Part shown: in pieces, positions 1 to 10,885 of the stretch
How positions within the stretch are numbered: the stretch's first letter is position 1
Layout of the letters: every line of letters starts with the position of its first letter
Origin: Cepaea nemoralis
Taxonomy: Eukaryota > Mollusca > Gastropoda > Stylommatophora > Helicidae
Reading direction: 5' to 3'
Length of the DNA: 64,000 nucleotides
Assembly (NCBI GenBank): GCA_014155875.1
Contig: JACEFZ010027114.1
Span: forward strand, 166,001 to 230,000
The notes under the pieces: model-generated
Seen by the model: the letters and a program-made list of their open reading frames with translations, nothing else
Databases searched by the model: none
What the model was told of the DNA's origin: nothing
Made by a program: the position numbers and the translations under genes

Positions 1-1230
1 TTTACTAACATACTAAAAAAAGAACACCCAAATAAGATTTTAAGCAGCGAATACCTGAAACTTGCATTCGATAAAGTATTATCCTATTTTTCCGAGAATA
101 GTTCAAAGTATCCCATTCTCAAATTGCCAAATTTGCATATTCCTTTCAGATTGCGCCCAGATGCGATCTCCGTGGCGATTGCGGCTGTACTATTACAGGA
201 AAGTGACGGCATTTTGCATCCTGTATATTACCTAAGCCGTAAACTCAAAACGAGGGAACGAAGTTGGTCCACACCTCAGAAGGAGGCACTCGCACTTGTA
301 TTTGCCATCACAAAATTGTCCAGATTCCTCCTTGGGAGGCATTTTATTGTGGAAACAGATAATAGTCCTTTGACGATCATTACATCAGGTGCTCCGACTA
401 AACACATGATATGGAATAGAGAGAAAAAGCAGCGGCTGCAGCAGGATATAACAATATGAAATGGAAACAAATAGGTATTTTAAATTCCTGCGAGAAAGAA
501 ATGAAAAAAACGAACTAAACATTAACAAACGTTGCACATACCTTACAAGGAGATCCACGTGTCGCGAAATACAGGTGAAAAGTCCGAAATCAGAAGCACT
601 CAATAAATATAATAAAAATGAATAATAAAATAAGATAAAAATACACACGAACGCATACAATAGACACACAGACGTTTCGATTCTAAGAATCTTTCTCAAT
701 GACAACACAGATGAAGAACGACAGAAACACAAGCACACGACCTATCACTTATGATGCACAACCTGATATTTGTATCATATTTGATTGCAAATATCAGGTT
801 GTGCATCATAAGTGATAGGTCGTGTGCTTGTGTTTCTGTCGTTGTTCATCTGTGTTGTCATTGAGAAAGATTCTTAGAATCGAAACGTCTGTGTGTCTAT
901 TGTATGCGTTCGTGTGTATTTTTATCTTATTTTATTATTCATTTTTATTATATTTATTGAGTGCTTCTGATTTCGGACTTTTCACCTGTATTTCGCGACA
1001 CGTGGATCTCCTTGTAAGGTATGTGCAACGTTTGTTAATGTTTAGTTCGTTTTTTTCATTTCTTTCTCGCAGGAATTTAAAATACCTATTTGTTTCCATT
1101 TCATAAACACATGATAGCTCGATGGTCTCTTTTGCTTCAAGACTACAGTTTTGACGTGAGGCACATCCCAGGCAAACTTAATACATTAGCTGATCTTTTG
1201 TCACGTTGTCCCGATGATACCCAGTAGCCA
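1..1230 (+). pseudogene. Ty3/Gypsy pol remnant (RT connection and RNase H), interrupted
   Basis: Frame 1 is open from base 1 to about 455 and reads as the RT thumb/connection followed by the start of RNase H. Visible are an LRPDA block (normally TDA, carrying the first catalytic Asp), AVLLQ, a YLSRKL block, and HFIVETDNSPL. The frame breaks at 411-1103 because of a foldback insertion. It resumes at 1104-1227 with the end of the RNase H domain (HIPGKLNTLADLLSRCP), then stops. Integrase is absent, so this is an internally deleted or truncated Gypsy element whose 5' part lies outside the window. The family call is firm from motif order; the clade is not determined. Confidence 0.85.
411..1103. 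mobile_element. Foldback insertion with 316-bp inverted arms
   Basis: Two arms of equal length, 457-772 and 788-1103, are reverse complements with only one mismatch seen by eye, around a 15-bp loop. The insertion splits the Gypsy RNase H reading frame and is flanked by the 12-bp direct repeat taaacacatgat (399-410 and 1104-1115). A non-palindromic 46-bp stretch (411-456) lies between the left target copy and the left arm. Each arm carries a GATTC-TTA-GAATC-GAAACG hairpin motif and a T-rich stretch that resembles 8660-8800. Because Penelope-like RT is present elsewhere in the window and such elements often insert as inverted pairs, an inverted Penelope-type terminal repeat is a plausible origin (inference). 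Confidence 0.75.
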
Positions 1231-3160
1231 CTTATTGTCTGAGTGCAGTGTGTCAAAACACTCAGACCATCACGGCCAGTAATGAAGGTTTTTCAGGGAA
1301 GCTGTGAATTATGTGATAGTGACTAGATCCCAGTGTAAATAATGCTATATTTTATAATCTGATAATTGTGTTGTATAAGTGCGTAGCATGTGGTAGAAAG
1401 TGAACAGTATTAATTGTAAATATTACGAACAGAGAACAGTGCCACATGTGTTCATTACTTACCTCAAGTGAACAAGTTAAGTTATCCCGTGGTACCTGTA
1501 AACAGGACTTATCCAGTGACATTTTAATCCGAAAGAATCGAACGAGTGATTGAAATAAACTGTGACAGCTAAACCACCATAGAACAGTGTAATCCAAAAG
1601 TTTTTAACGAAACATCGAAGACACCGGCTTGCTAGAACTACTTGACATTCCGATTATTATTACATCCATGCGGAACAAGTGTATTACCAACGAGTCATCA
1701 AACACACCAACTAGATAGATCAACCTGACATTCCGAGTATTATTACATCCTTACGGAACAGGTGTGTGAAGAACTTTCGTTTACATCAGCTTCGCGTGTG
1801 TACCTCCGGAAAGTTAGAAAGTTATACAAAATTAAAGCAGACTATAAACAAAAACCCAAAAAGCAATGACGCATGTAAAGTATTTGTGAAACACGAATTC
1901 AAAATACGCGAATTGTGTATTACGATTTTTGTAGTATTGTAATATGAGAATCATATCTTGATCAACTTGTTCACAGTAGCGACATTTATTTCGTTATTGT
2001 AAAGAAGCATCAAGCTATGACGCTGAGAAATGTATAGATAAATGAAATGTATTGTATGTAATACATGTTTAAATTATTTCCCGTTTATTTAATTGTTGTC
2101 AAATATTACATCAAAGGGCAGTAAATCGAAGTGCGTTGTAATGTGTAAGGTATAAAAATAGCCTTTGTGTTGCCAGGTTGTCACACTCCAAGATGACATC
2201 AGCTGGGCATGGAGAAGATGGCTAAAGTTGTAGACCAACATGAGATGTCCCGACCAAAGTTGGGTACGACTCTAAGGTTGAAATCGTCTCATTTTGGGAT
2301 GAGTTACAGTTTAACCTGACGTCTCCAGACGTGTTTGACATTTTATTATTTTGGTTGCGAGGTAGTTGCATGTAATGCTGGTGCTACCGGTTAACTGGGT
2401 CAAAATTGCAACATACGTCATCATCCATCGAGAGGATGGTACTTGGGAGGTGTTACTTTTTGACACCACGTGAGTTAAAATACATATATCATGCATTACC
2501 TATGTATTTCAATTAAATCTATGCCAATGCATCAACAACTAATGGGAAGATTCTGACAGGGTTAAAATATAAACCTTAAGTTTACAAAGTGCGTACATAA
2601 AAGGTGATACCTTGTATGAAAGTGGGGTGGGGAGCATGTCATAATCCCCCATTGTTGTGCCACGGCGTCGTTACGCGCGCCAGGCAAACCACAGTTACCC
2701 ATCCACAGGTTCGCTGGTGAGTTAGAGTAACCGACACCGGTCAAGCAAGTGCAAGTGTGATGCACGCAGTTCCCGCTGGACTCGATCCCACAGGGCAAGT
2801 GGTCAGAGCGAGAAATGGCAGACGAGGCTTGGTTATTCGGACCGGACAGACGCTGTATGAGAGAGGCTTGTATTGTTGCTGTGCCCGAATGTCGATTGCT
2901 AGTATCTCATGTGAAAGGATGGAAGACTGTGCGGCTAGGGTTTGAGTCTGTGAGTGGATTGATTCATCGACTGTATGTATTATTGTATTCACATCATGCC
3001 GACAACATGCCGAAGTAGATTGTGTTACATGTGAAGTGTAAATAAACTATTGAACTTAGTGTTACCGTGTGTCCAGTCAGATCATTCTGTGACTGTGTAT
3101 GTCTCGCATATGTTAGGTCAAGCGAGCCAGATTCATCCTTAAATGTGAGAACCTGACAGA
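1231..3160. other. Unassigned AT-rich DNA, possibly Gypsy 3' region
   Basis: No supported coding sequence. The stretch follows the Gypsy pol stop and may contain its 3' noncoding region and an LTR. There is a TATA-like tataaaaatag at about 2150 and an AATAAA near 3041, but no second LTR copy is available to set boundaries. Short open frames at 2562-2992 have no recognisable motif. Confidence 0.4.
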
Positions 3161-3164
3161 CACT

Positions 3165-3680
3165 ACTTTCTGAACTTAGCAGCCAGCATACGGTCACCAT
3201 ACAGTGGATACCATCCCACTGTGGAGTACCCGGAAACGACAGAACTGATCGATTGGCTAAGGAAGGAGCAAAAGAAGAACAGCCTGATGTGCCGCTACCA
3301 CCAAAAGAAAAGAATGATCAAATCAGTCAGAAAGCCACCAAAACATGATCAAGACGACTACTACGTTATGGACAGACCAGAACAAGTCATTATTCTGCTC
3401 CTCAGAACAAGACACAATAGATTGCGCAACCACATGTATACAAGATTCAAGATTGGTGAATCAGCCATGTGCACGTGTGGATTATCGTCGCAGACAGCAG
3501 AGCACATACTCAAAGACTGCCCAAATTGCAACATGTCTAGGCTAACCTTCTGGTCAAGGGAGACGACAGTGGAAGATAAACTCTATGGACTGCTGAGTGA
3601 ACTAAATGGGACAGTTAAATTCACACAAGAGGCAATATTGCAGTTATAGTATTTAAGGCGAACTAAAGAAGAAGAATCAT
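3165..3680 (+). pseudogene. LINE-J 3' fragment (RNase H end plus C-terminal Cys/His motif)
   Basis: Read in one frame from about 3180 the translation gives WIPSHCGVPGNDRTDRLAKEG, the last His/Asp block of a LINE-encoded RNase H. A frameshift follows near 3340. The second frame (to 3649) has RLRNHMYTRFKIGESAMC and a CTCG-x7-H-x4-CPNC arrangement typical of the C-terminus of Jockey-type pol proteins. The 3' end has an AAGAAGAAG tail at about 3668-3676. The copy is 5'-truncated and broken. A 150-bp relative sits at 37593-37742 on the minus strand, sharing the TTVEDKLYG block. Confidence 0.75.
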
Positions 3681-3689
3681 TACATTACG

Positions 3690-3877
3690 AAGGCCAAGGA
3701 CTGTTCACAAAAATTGATAATTAGAAAGAAATCTTATCGGTACATGGAAATCTTTAAAATTCAACAAAATAACTTAAAAACGAAGTACAAATTTTTATTC
3801 CTAAATGCCCTCGCGGGCCGCATAAAATCGGGTTGCGGGCCGCATGCGGCCCGCGGACCGTAATTTGCCCACCCCTG
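3690..3877. mobile_element. hAT transposon end fragment
   Basis: Bases 3834-3877 form the inner and outer parts of a common hAT terminal repeat. Read on the minus strand it begins CAGGGGTGGGCAAATTACGG followed by the GGGCCGC/GCGGCCC block. The next eight bases, ctctagag, fit an 8-bp hAT target with central TA. The partner end is not found within the window, so this is a truncated copy. The inner boundary at 3690 is approximate. Confidence 0.65.
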
Positions 3878-4160
3878 CTCTAGAGGACTGTGGTTTACTG
3901 TAGAGGACTGCGTGTTACTCTAGAGGGCTGTGATTTACTATAGAGGACTGCGTTTTACTGTAGAGGACTGCGTTTTACTCTAGAGGACTGCGTTTTACTC
4001 TAGAGGACTGTGTTTTACTGTATAGGACTGCGTTTTACTCTAGAGTACTGTGTTTTACTATAGAGTATTGCGTTTTAATGTAGAGGACTGTGTTTTACTG
4101 TAGAGGACTGTTTTATTCTAGAGGACTGCGTTTTATTCCAGAGGACTGGGTTTTACTCTA
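3878..4160 (+). repeat. 20-bp minisatellite, about 14 units
   Basis: Tandem units of the form TAGAGGACTGCGTTTTACTC with scattered substitutions and one 2-bp deletion. The array starts exactly where the hAT end stops, and the hAT target (ctctagag) is itself part of the unit, so the element appears to have inserted into this array. Confidence 0.9.
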
Positions 4161-4379
4161 ACCAAAACATTGCTTAAATAAACCATACCACAGTCACACT
4201 AGTTGTGTACGTGTGAGTAATAAAACAGTATAACAAATACAAGTTTTTTTTTATAACATGGTGGATGTAACGTTGAATGTAAATACAATATGTCTTTGCT
4301 TTTTGAATAGAGGTCTAACATGTACACACAATGGAAACACACACATATCATTCATGAGAGATTAGATGCTTGAGGAGAG

Positions 4380-4560
4380 ATCCAACTTGACTATCGTTGA
4401 CCGATTAAGAAATGTTGTTATCAGACATAAAGATCTGGAGTACGGCAAGGTTGTGTCCTGTCCCCTCTCTTGTTCATAACATGTATAGACAACATATGTA
4501 ACTGATTGCCTGCCAAACAAAAAAGTGGTCATACCCAAACAGAGATTCAAGGCAGATAAT
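4380..4560 (+). pseudogene. LINE-D fragment (RT)
   Basis: Bases about 4428-4500 match the sense strand of the RT GVRQGCVLSPLLF-type block of the LINE-D copy at 49309-51600, including the ACAAGGTTGTGTCCTGTCCC-like run and the downstream IDNIC codons. Frames are broken. The rest of 4161-4380 is unassigned. Confidence 0.6.
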
Positions 4561-5777
4561 TTGAACTAGGGGTATGCCACAATTTTGCTTTTAAAATGGT
4601 TAAAGTTGTAGCAGATCTATTGTATTACATATCAAATTAAAGAGGATTGCACAAGGAACATGACAGTGTTAATAATAAATTGATAGGTTACAAATATTAG
4701 GACAATAATGAGAGGTTTAATAATAACAACTGAAATTAAAGAGGTAACAATTATTTTAAAAATTGCACTTATAAGGTCTTTTCTACACTCCTATACAGGT
4801 AATCATGTTTAAATTACTGAATAATCAAACAAACACCACTTGTCTTCAAGAATATAAACAGTATTGCTCATTAAAATCCACCAAAAGTAAGTATTGGTGC
4901 ATATTCTGAACCATGTCTTTTTCACAAAAAATGACAACAAATAATGGCCGAAACCTTCAAGTTGGGGTCTGTCACAATAATCTTATGAAAATGGTTAAAA
5001 TTGTAGCAGATATATTGTATTATATATGAAAGTAAAGGGGATTGCATAAGGAACATGTTAGTGTTGTTTCTATTGCTTTAGTTTAGAAATATAATAAAAA
5101 TAATAATATAATTTGTCAAATAATTTGACAAAAAGGGGTAAAAATAATGTAAACATTGCACTTATACGGTCTTTTCTACATTCCTATACTGCTAATCATG
5201 TTTAATTTACTGAATAATCTAACAAACACCACTTGTCTTCAAGGATATAAACAGTATTGCTCATTAAAATCCACCAAAAGTAAGTTTTTGTGCATATTCT
5301 GAACCATGTCTTTCTCACAAAATATGACAACAAATAATGGCTGAAACCTTCAAGTTGGGGTCTGTCACAATAATCTTATGAAAATTGTTAAAATTGTAGC
5401 AGATATATTGTATTATATATGAAAGTAAAGGGGATTGCATAAGGAACATGTTAGTGTTGTTTCTATTGCTGTAGTTTAGAAGTATAATAAAAAATTATAT
5501 ATACATAGATAAAAATTAATAAAAAATTGCACTCACCAAGGGGTTTAGTGTACTCCTCTGCAGCTAATCCTGTTTAATTTACTAAATTATTACACAAACA
5601 CCACTTGTCCAACGTTAGGAACAGAATTATTCCTAACAAATATCCAAAAATAAGTTTTGTTGCAGATTCTGAAGCATGTCTTTTTAACACAAGATTTAGG
5701 AAATCAGGAAAACACTTGGCAGATTTTTTTGTACATAGATAAAAAAATTAATATTTACAAACAAATGACATGACAAA
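4561..5777 (+). repeat. Tandem repeat of about 370-395 bp, roughly three units
   Basis: The block aatcatgtttaaattactg recurs at 4801, 5194 and, more diverged, 5566. The intervening sequence (caccacttgtc, ttcaagttggggtctgtcac, ttgtagcagatatattgta) recurs in the same order. Units are AT-rich and noncoding. The array ends where the LINE-A sequence starts. Confidence 0.85.
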
Positions 5778-7318
5778 AGATTTAATAATGAAGGACCAGC
5801 AATTTTAAAGATGGAGGTTCAAAATGTTCTTAAGCATATGAAAGCTGGCAAGGCCCCCGGTGCAGATAACATCACAACAGAAATGATTAAAGCTTTAGAA
5901 GAATTTGGACTAGAGCAAGTCACTAGACTGCTAAACACATTATACGATACTGGAGATATACCTTCTGAATTATGTAATTCTGTATTTATTGCAATCCAAA
6001 AGAAATCAGGAACCTTAGAATGTGATCAACATAGAACAATTAGTATAATGAGTCACATCACAAAGATTTTGTTACGAATTATCATGCAAAGAGTGAGGGA
6101 GAAAATACAACCTGAAATAGGGGAAGAACAATGTGGGTTTGTAGAAGGAAAGGGTACAGTAAATGCTGTGTATATGCTGCGAACAGTTATTGGACGTGCT
6201 TTAGAAGTAAACAAGGATATACATCTTTGCTTTATTGACTACACAAAGGCTTTTGATAGAGTTAGACATGTCAACATTGTGGATATGCTTGCAGATCTAC
6301 AAATTGATGGGAAAAAACATTAGACTTATAAAAAAACATATATTGGAAACAACAAGCTGCCATAAGGTTTGATAATGAAGTAGGACAATATCAACCTATT
6401 AAGAGAGGTGTTAGGCAGGGATGTGTAATGTCTCCAGATCTTTTTTCCCTATACAGTGAAAATATTTTCAGAAATGTAGAAGACCTAAATGGAATCAGCA
6501 TTGGAGGACGAAACATAAATAACATTAGATATGCAGATGATACAGTATTGATTGCAGACAATGCACAGGATCTGCAACAATTAGTAGATGCGGTTGTTGT
6601 ACACAGTGAGCAGCTGGGGTTGGAATTAAATTGTAGGAAGACACAGGTTATGGTCGTCACTAGGAAGAACGAAGCACCACAATGTAATATACAAGTAAAT
6701 GGGAATATTCTTCAACAAGTGAATCGGTTCAATTATCTCGGAACAGTCATAACATCTGATGGCAGATGCCTTGAAGAGATTAGAACAAGAATCGCCATTG
6801 CGAAAGTAGCCTTTAGCAAGATGAAAAACATTCTGACCAATAAAATGATGTCAATTGAAACGAGAAAAAGAGTGTTGAGGGGATACATAGAGCCTGTTCT
6901 TTTGTATGGACCTGAAACTTGGACAATGTGCAGTCAAGCTGAAAAACATCTGATGGCTAAAGAAATGTGGTTTCTGAGGATAATGCAAAGAATACCATGG
7001 ACAGATAGAAAAACCAATGACCAAGTACTACAAGAGACAAATGAAAATCGTAGATTGATTAGAGAAATTAGACGTAGACAGTCAAAATTTTTTGGACATG
7101 TTATGAGAAGAAATCGACTGGAGAACTTAGTGACAACTGGCAAGATAGAAGGGAACAGACCAAGAGGAAGACCGAGAGGAAAATACCTGGATGGCTTGGC
7201 CACATGGCATGGACGAGACAGGAACACGGAGCTGATCCACGACACTGGTGATCGAGTGAAATGGCGAATCATGACCGCCCACGCTTTCCGGCATGGCACA
7301 TGATTGATTGACTGAGTC
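5778..7318 (+). pseudogene. LINE-A copy, RTE-like reverse transcriptase, 5'-truncated
   Basis: Two open segments (5811-6323 and 6428-7303) encode one RT protein broken by an extra A in the A-run near 6312. Motifs in order: AGKAPGADNIT, KSGTLECDQHRTISI, FIDYTKAFDRV (first catalytic Asp), GVRQGC, RYADDTVLI (catalytic YADD), NYLGTVITSDG, and the C-terminal FGHVMRR and PRGRPRGKYLDGL. The 3' end reads catgattgattgactgag, a short (TGAT)n tail. It lacks the endonuclease domain at its 5' end. The minus-strand copy at 19024-21275 is a better-preserved relative, with the same codons at most positions. Confidence 0.9.
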
Positions 7319-7469
7319 AACTATGCACTCAGGCTTACAAACTGTGGTAGGGATATCACATCACAGACTCATAGCAGGAAACTGCTTGGGGACATGTGTC
7401 TGTCTAAAGTCTATCTAAACATCACATTGCTGCTATGTTCTAGTGAAATTATCACGCCTGGTTTATGAC

Positions 7470-7862
7470 AGCAAATCATGCAACGTTCATGAACATATTG
7501 GAAAAAAAAGTTGTGGTTCATGAGACGAATGTTGCAGATACCATGGATTGACGGTATAACTAACAACAATTAACTAGTGGAGACCGATGAAACAAGAACA
7601 GTATATAGAATTATAAGAAACAGACAAAACAACAATACTTGGCATTATTGGGAAGATAAAAAACTCGCTTACACTCAGGAAATAAATGACCGTAGACCCC
7701 GAGGTAGACCAAGAAGGCGGTGGAGAGATAATATACATACAGACTTACAAGCACTTAGAATCAGCGGCTGGCAAGAGAGGGTCAACTAGAGAGACGAATG
7801 GAGACGGATTGTATCTGCAGCAAAGGACCTCAGTGGCTCGGAATGCTGAAGAAGAAGAAGGA
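7470..7862 (+). pseudogene. LINE 3' fragment (LINE-B type with GAA tail)
   Basis: Open frames at 7577-7913 contain RPRGRPRRRWRDNIHTDLQAL, the arginine-rich C-terminal block of a LINE RT, then ETNGDGLYLQQRTSVARNAE and the 3' end gctgaagaagaagaagg. The same terminal block is found, reversed, at 60390-60600. The upstream part (7500-7560, RRMLQIPW) comes from a related RT C-terminus. The copy is 5'-truncated and frameshifted. Confidence 0.75.
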
Positions 7863-8164
7863 TGGGAAGATAAGCGTTGGAAAACACTTTGTGAAAACCG
7901 GAACGATCAGTGAGCGTAGAGGTAGAGGCAGAAAGGTTAAAACGATGCTGGAGTGGCTGAGATGGTGATGAAGAGAGGTATCAGCAACAGAGTTGATCCA
8001 CAGACACTTGGAAATGATGGACGTAGACGGTGATGTAGAGAGATGTCATCAGCAGAGTTGATCCAGAGCACCAAGGACAGAGATCTGTGGACAGACATGA
8101 ACGCCTACGCCAGCTGGCAAGGCACTTTACATTGACCCGTGGAGTGCAGATATTTTTTTTGTTT
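7863..8164. other. Unassigned, LINE-like debris
   Basis: Contains repeated gagttgatccacag/gagttgatccagag blocks (about 7993 and 8055) and no supported gene. Confidence 0.35.
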
Positions 8165-8412
8165 TTGTTGTTGTTCGTATATTCTTTACAAGACATTGCT
8201 GTCAACATCAGCATCTTTCAGATGATTGTGTATTTATGTTGGCAAGATTACGCTCAGTAGTTTGCCATTGCTTTTTGAGCGGCCGGCTCACATACCCCGT
8301 AAGTCACCAACGTGGTGAGAACCGCTACCGATTATCGCGCAAGTTACGTTCCTCGCGTGGATATACGGGATTACAAAGAAAGTCGCTAACCCCTATCTCA
8401 TGTAGATCGGAG
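8165..8412 (-). repeat. SINE-1 copy
   Basis: Reverse strand carries a diverged tRNA-like head (about 8330-8412) and the conserved body including a GCAATGGCAAACTACTGA-like block, then TTGCCAA and a 3' block ending gacagcaatgtcttgtaaag. Nine copies of this family are visible in the window. Confidence 0.75.
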
Positions 8413-8539
8413 GAGTTCAGATTGCTGTATAAAAATTATGCTCAGCAGGTAGTCCCTATACACATTGAGGCATGTAACTGGGTGTTTACTGAGCTAATAA
8501 TGGAGGTTGGAGCAGCGGGATGAGAAAGAAGCGGGCCAT

Positions 8540-8540
<1 letters not shown>

Positions 8541-8577
<37 letters not shown>

Positions 8578-8605
8578 TATTATTATTATTATTATTATTA
8601 TTATT
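8541..8605. repeat. Palindromic (TAA)n(TTA)n microsatellite
   Basis: About ten ATA/TAA units are followed directly by TTA units, so the tract is self-complementary. Confidence 0.95.
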
Positions 8606-9176
8606 TTATTAGTATACAATTTCCTAATTTCATATTTTCTTTACATATGGTTTGTTGTTCCGTTCCTGATGAAGATTATTATAATTGAAACGTTATTTGT
8701 TTTGTTATATACTTATTTGTATATTATTTTATTTTTGTAAATTATGCTTTTGGATTTCCACCCTGTTATTTATGTTGAACATTGTGGAGTTCGTTATAAG
8801 GTTATAAGATTATATAATATATGTGTGTGATTATATTGATATATAAGGTGTGTGCACTGTGTCCGTGTTTAGATTATCTCACTTATAGACAGTTTGACAT
8901 CGTGGCATGGGTTAACGCGGTATCTGAAATAATATGCAGCACAAGATGCATAAGGTTAAGGACAGGCACGATCATCAATGCCACACGACATGGACAATAT
9001 ATATATATATATATAGTGTATGGGTGTATGTGTGTATGTTTGAGTCTCTGTCATCGCACTGTATTCTCCCCACTTGTCTATACATGTATGGGTAAATCAT
9101 TATCTTAAAGCATAAGTCGCAGTCATCAGCACATTCTGTAATACCACGTTCTGCTCACCCCATTTTTTCTCTCCAG
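8606..9176. other. Noncoding; possible Penelope-like terminal sequence
   Basis: Bases 8667-8695 read cctgatgaagattattata then attgaaacg, the same hairpin-plus-GAAACG layout as in the foldback arms at 457-1103. Both are followed by a T-rich stretch and a tgcttttggatttccacc-type block. The remainder up to the splice acceptor at 9176 holds a short (TA)n (8998-9015) and nothing else recognised. Confidence 0.4.
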
Positions 9177-9346
9177 AAAACATATCAGAAGAACAAGCCC
9201 CAGAGATCCCACACTACGAGGAAATAATCGACTTCCATTCTGACATGCCAGATAACCCTATTTACTATGAAAATCTAATATTATCAACCAAACACAATAG
9301 AGGCGTGGAATATGAAAATACCGTCTGTGGTCTGCACGACACGTAG
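9177..9346 (+). CDS. Orphan terminal exon: tyrosine-rich cytoplasmic tail
   Basis: A strong acceptor (attttttctctccag) is followed by a 170-nt phase-1 reading frame of 56 codons that ends in TAG. It encodes an acidic tail with three tyrosine sites: HYEEI (the classical Src-family SH2 consensus), IYYENL (fits the ITIM pattern I-x-Y-x-x-L and the Grb2 Y-x-N pattern) and EYENT (Y-x-N). No matching extracellular or membrane exons are seen upstream in the window, so the rest of its gene must lie to the left or be lost. Its acceptor phase matches that of the tail exon 57577-57659 of the receptor gene, so it probably belongs to a paralogue or is an alternative tail. Exon status is inferred from the splice signal, the motifs and the lack of any repeat match. 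Confidence 0.5.
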
Positions 9347-9429
9347 ATATATGAATAGTTACATGCAACATGGGTATATCAAACCCATCCATTATGTGTG
9401 TATATGTGTACATGTGTGCGTATGTATGT

Positions 9430-9905
9430 GTACTTTATTATGATATCCATTCCATAGCCATTTTTAGAAATCAAAGCGTCGGTCATCATGTCTGACCACA
9501 GACCTATACGTAATCTATCACCAATCATTTCTAAAACCGATCTTCTTCCACGTCATGATGTCAAACTGTTTAGGACTATCTCTCTTAGACTACCGGGCAA
9601 CTCTTCCCCTCCACATGTCCCGTCGCAGCGTCGAACTTGAAATTCCTCTTTCAATGACAACCCCAATTAATGTTAACTGTCTTCATCTGATGTTAACAAT
9701 CCGTTCAATTTGTGAGTTAACCTCTTTCAATATACCCGCCCATGATGGTCTAATTATACTTCTACAAAACCACATCTCTGAAGTTTCTACATAATTCGTC
9801 ACTAATTCGTAAGTACTCTACTAGCGGTCCATGATTCACATCCGCACATCATGATTGGTTCCAATGGCTTTTACAAACTCATTTTCCCACCTTCATTGAC
9901 AAAAA
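9430..9905 (-). pseudogene. LINE 3' fragment, degraded
   Basis: On the minus strand, short frames give blocks equivalent to EMWF-RR-RPSW and RQLT-GVVI, corresponding to the EMWFLRKMQRIPW and RQSTFFGHVMR region of LINE-A-type RTs. Many stops are present. Similar minus-strand debris occurs at 37840-38420. Confidence 0.55.
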
Positions 9906-9949
9906 TATATTACATGAAAATTCTGTATCTTATTAAATGCCACCACCAA

Positions 9950-10535
9950 TAGAAGCTATATTGATTGCAGCTAATAGTCAGGATGTGGAGTAGTTTGTAG
10001 GCGCAGTTATCGTACACGGCCAGCGACTGCAGCAAACATTAACATGCCAGCAAACGGTTATCGCCTAGTCCTAGCGGGTAGAAATATCACAAGGTAACAC
10101 CCGAGTTAATGTGGACATTCTTAACAGGCGAAACAGTACATCCATCTTGTTACAGTCACAATATTTGGAAGATATCTTGTAGATATTAGAAAAAAAATGA
10201 ATCATTATGACAATGTAGCCATTTGCCAGATGGAATGGATATTCACGAAGTAAATACCGTCTGAGACAAAGAGTGTCGAAGTTCTTTGTAAAACAGCTTC
10301 TATTGTTGACCCGGGTTATTGCTCTATATCCACAACACAATAAAAGAGGCGAGAGGAGGAGGCACCCCTAGAGGCAGGAGAAGATTATAAGTGCATAGTT
10401 GGATTGTATAAAGACAGAGAGGCTCGGTAGAAATGACTGAACTACCATATGGCAGTAGGTGGTACCACATACTTTCTGTTAGAGCCGGATGTTGGGCTGC
10501 GCTCACCAAATCCAACACCTCAATTTGTGCTAAAG
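9950..10535 (+). pseudogene. LINE-A-like RT, strongly degraded
   Basis: Bases 9960-10080 read LIAANSQDVE-FVGAVIVHGQRL, matching LIADNAQDLQQLVDAVVVHSEQL of LINE-A. Downstream, VNVDILNRRNSTS and a C-terminal-like arginine-rich stretch (about 10345-10400) follow in order. Numerous frameshifts. Confidence 0.6.
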
Positions 10536-10885
10536 GCTTCGGGCGAAGGCGTGCAATTGGGAGGGTGCAAAACCTACCCTAGTGCTAGTATATGCACCTT
10601 ATAGATCTAATGTCCTTGCAGGGCAAAAGAGGCCTTAATCTGTGGTCGGCATCTCATCTGGGATCGAAGCTCCTACTGGTGGGCAGTTAGAGTATTGTAT
10701 GTGCCATCGGCAGCTTGCTTTGTTCCAGGTGTATTGATATTGCCTTTCCTTCAGTGTAAACTAGGCATGCCGAGAAAGGGATCATGGTGCATGCCGAAAA
10801 ATTTCTAAATCTAAATTCAGCCCCGGGTTTGTTTTATAGAGATGTATAACTCCATCTATATAGACAGCATTTGCTAGTCAATATA
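10536..10885. other. Unassigned
   Basis: No coding or repeat signature that I can name. Confidence 0.3.

Noticed and set aside
457..1103. Protein-coding gene for the 94-117-codon frames in each arm
   Set aside because: The same frame appears mirrored in both arms of a foldback insertion, is low-complexity and hydrophobic, and lacks homology signals.
9177..9346. True ITAM
   Set aside because: YEEI and YENL are spaced by 13 residues, just outside the usual 6-12, so I list single motifs only.
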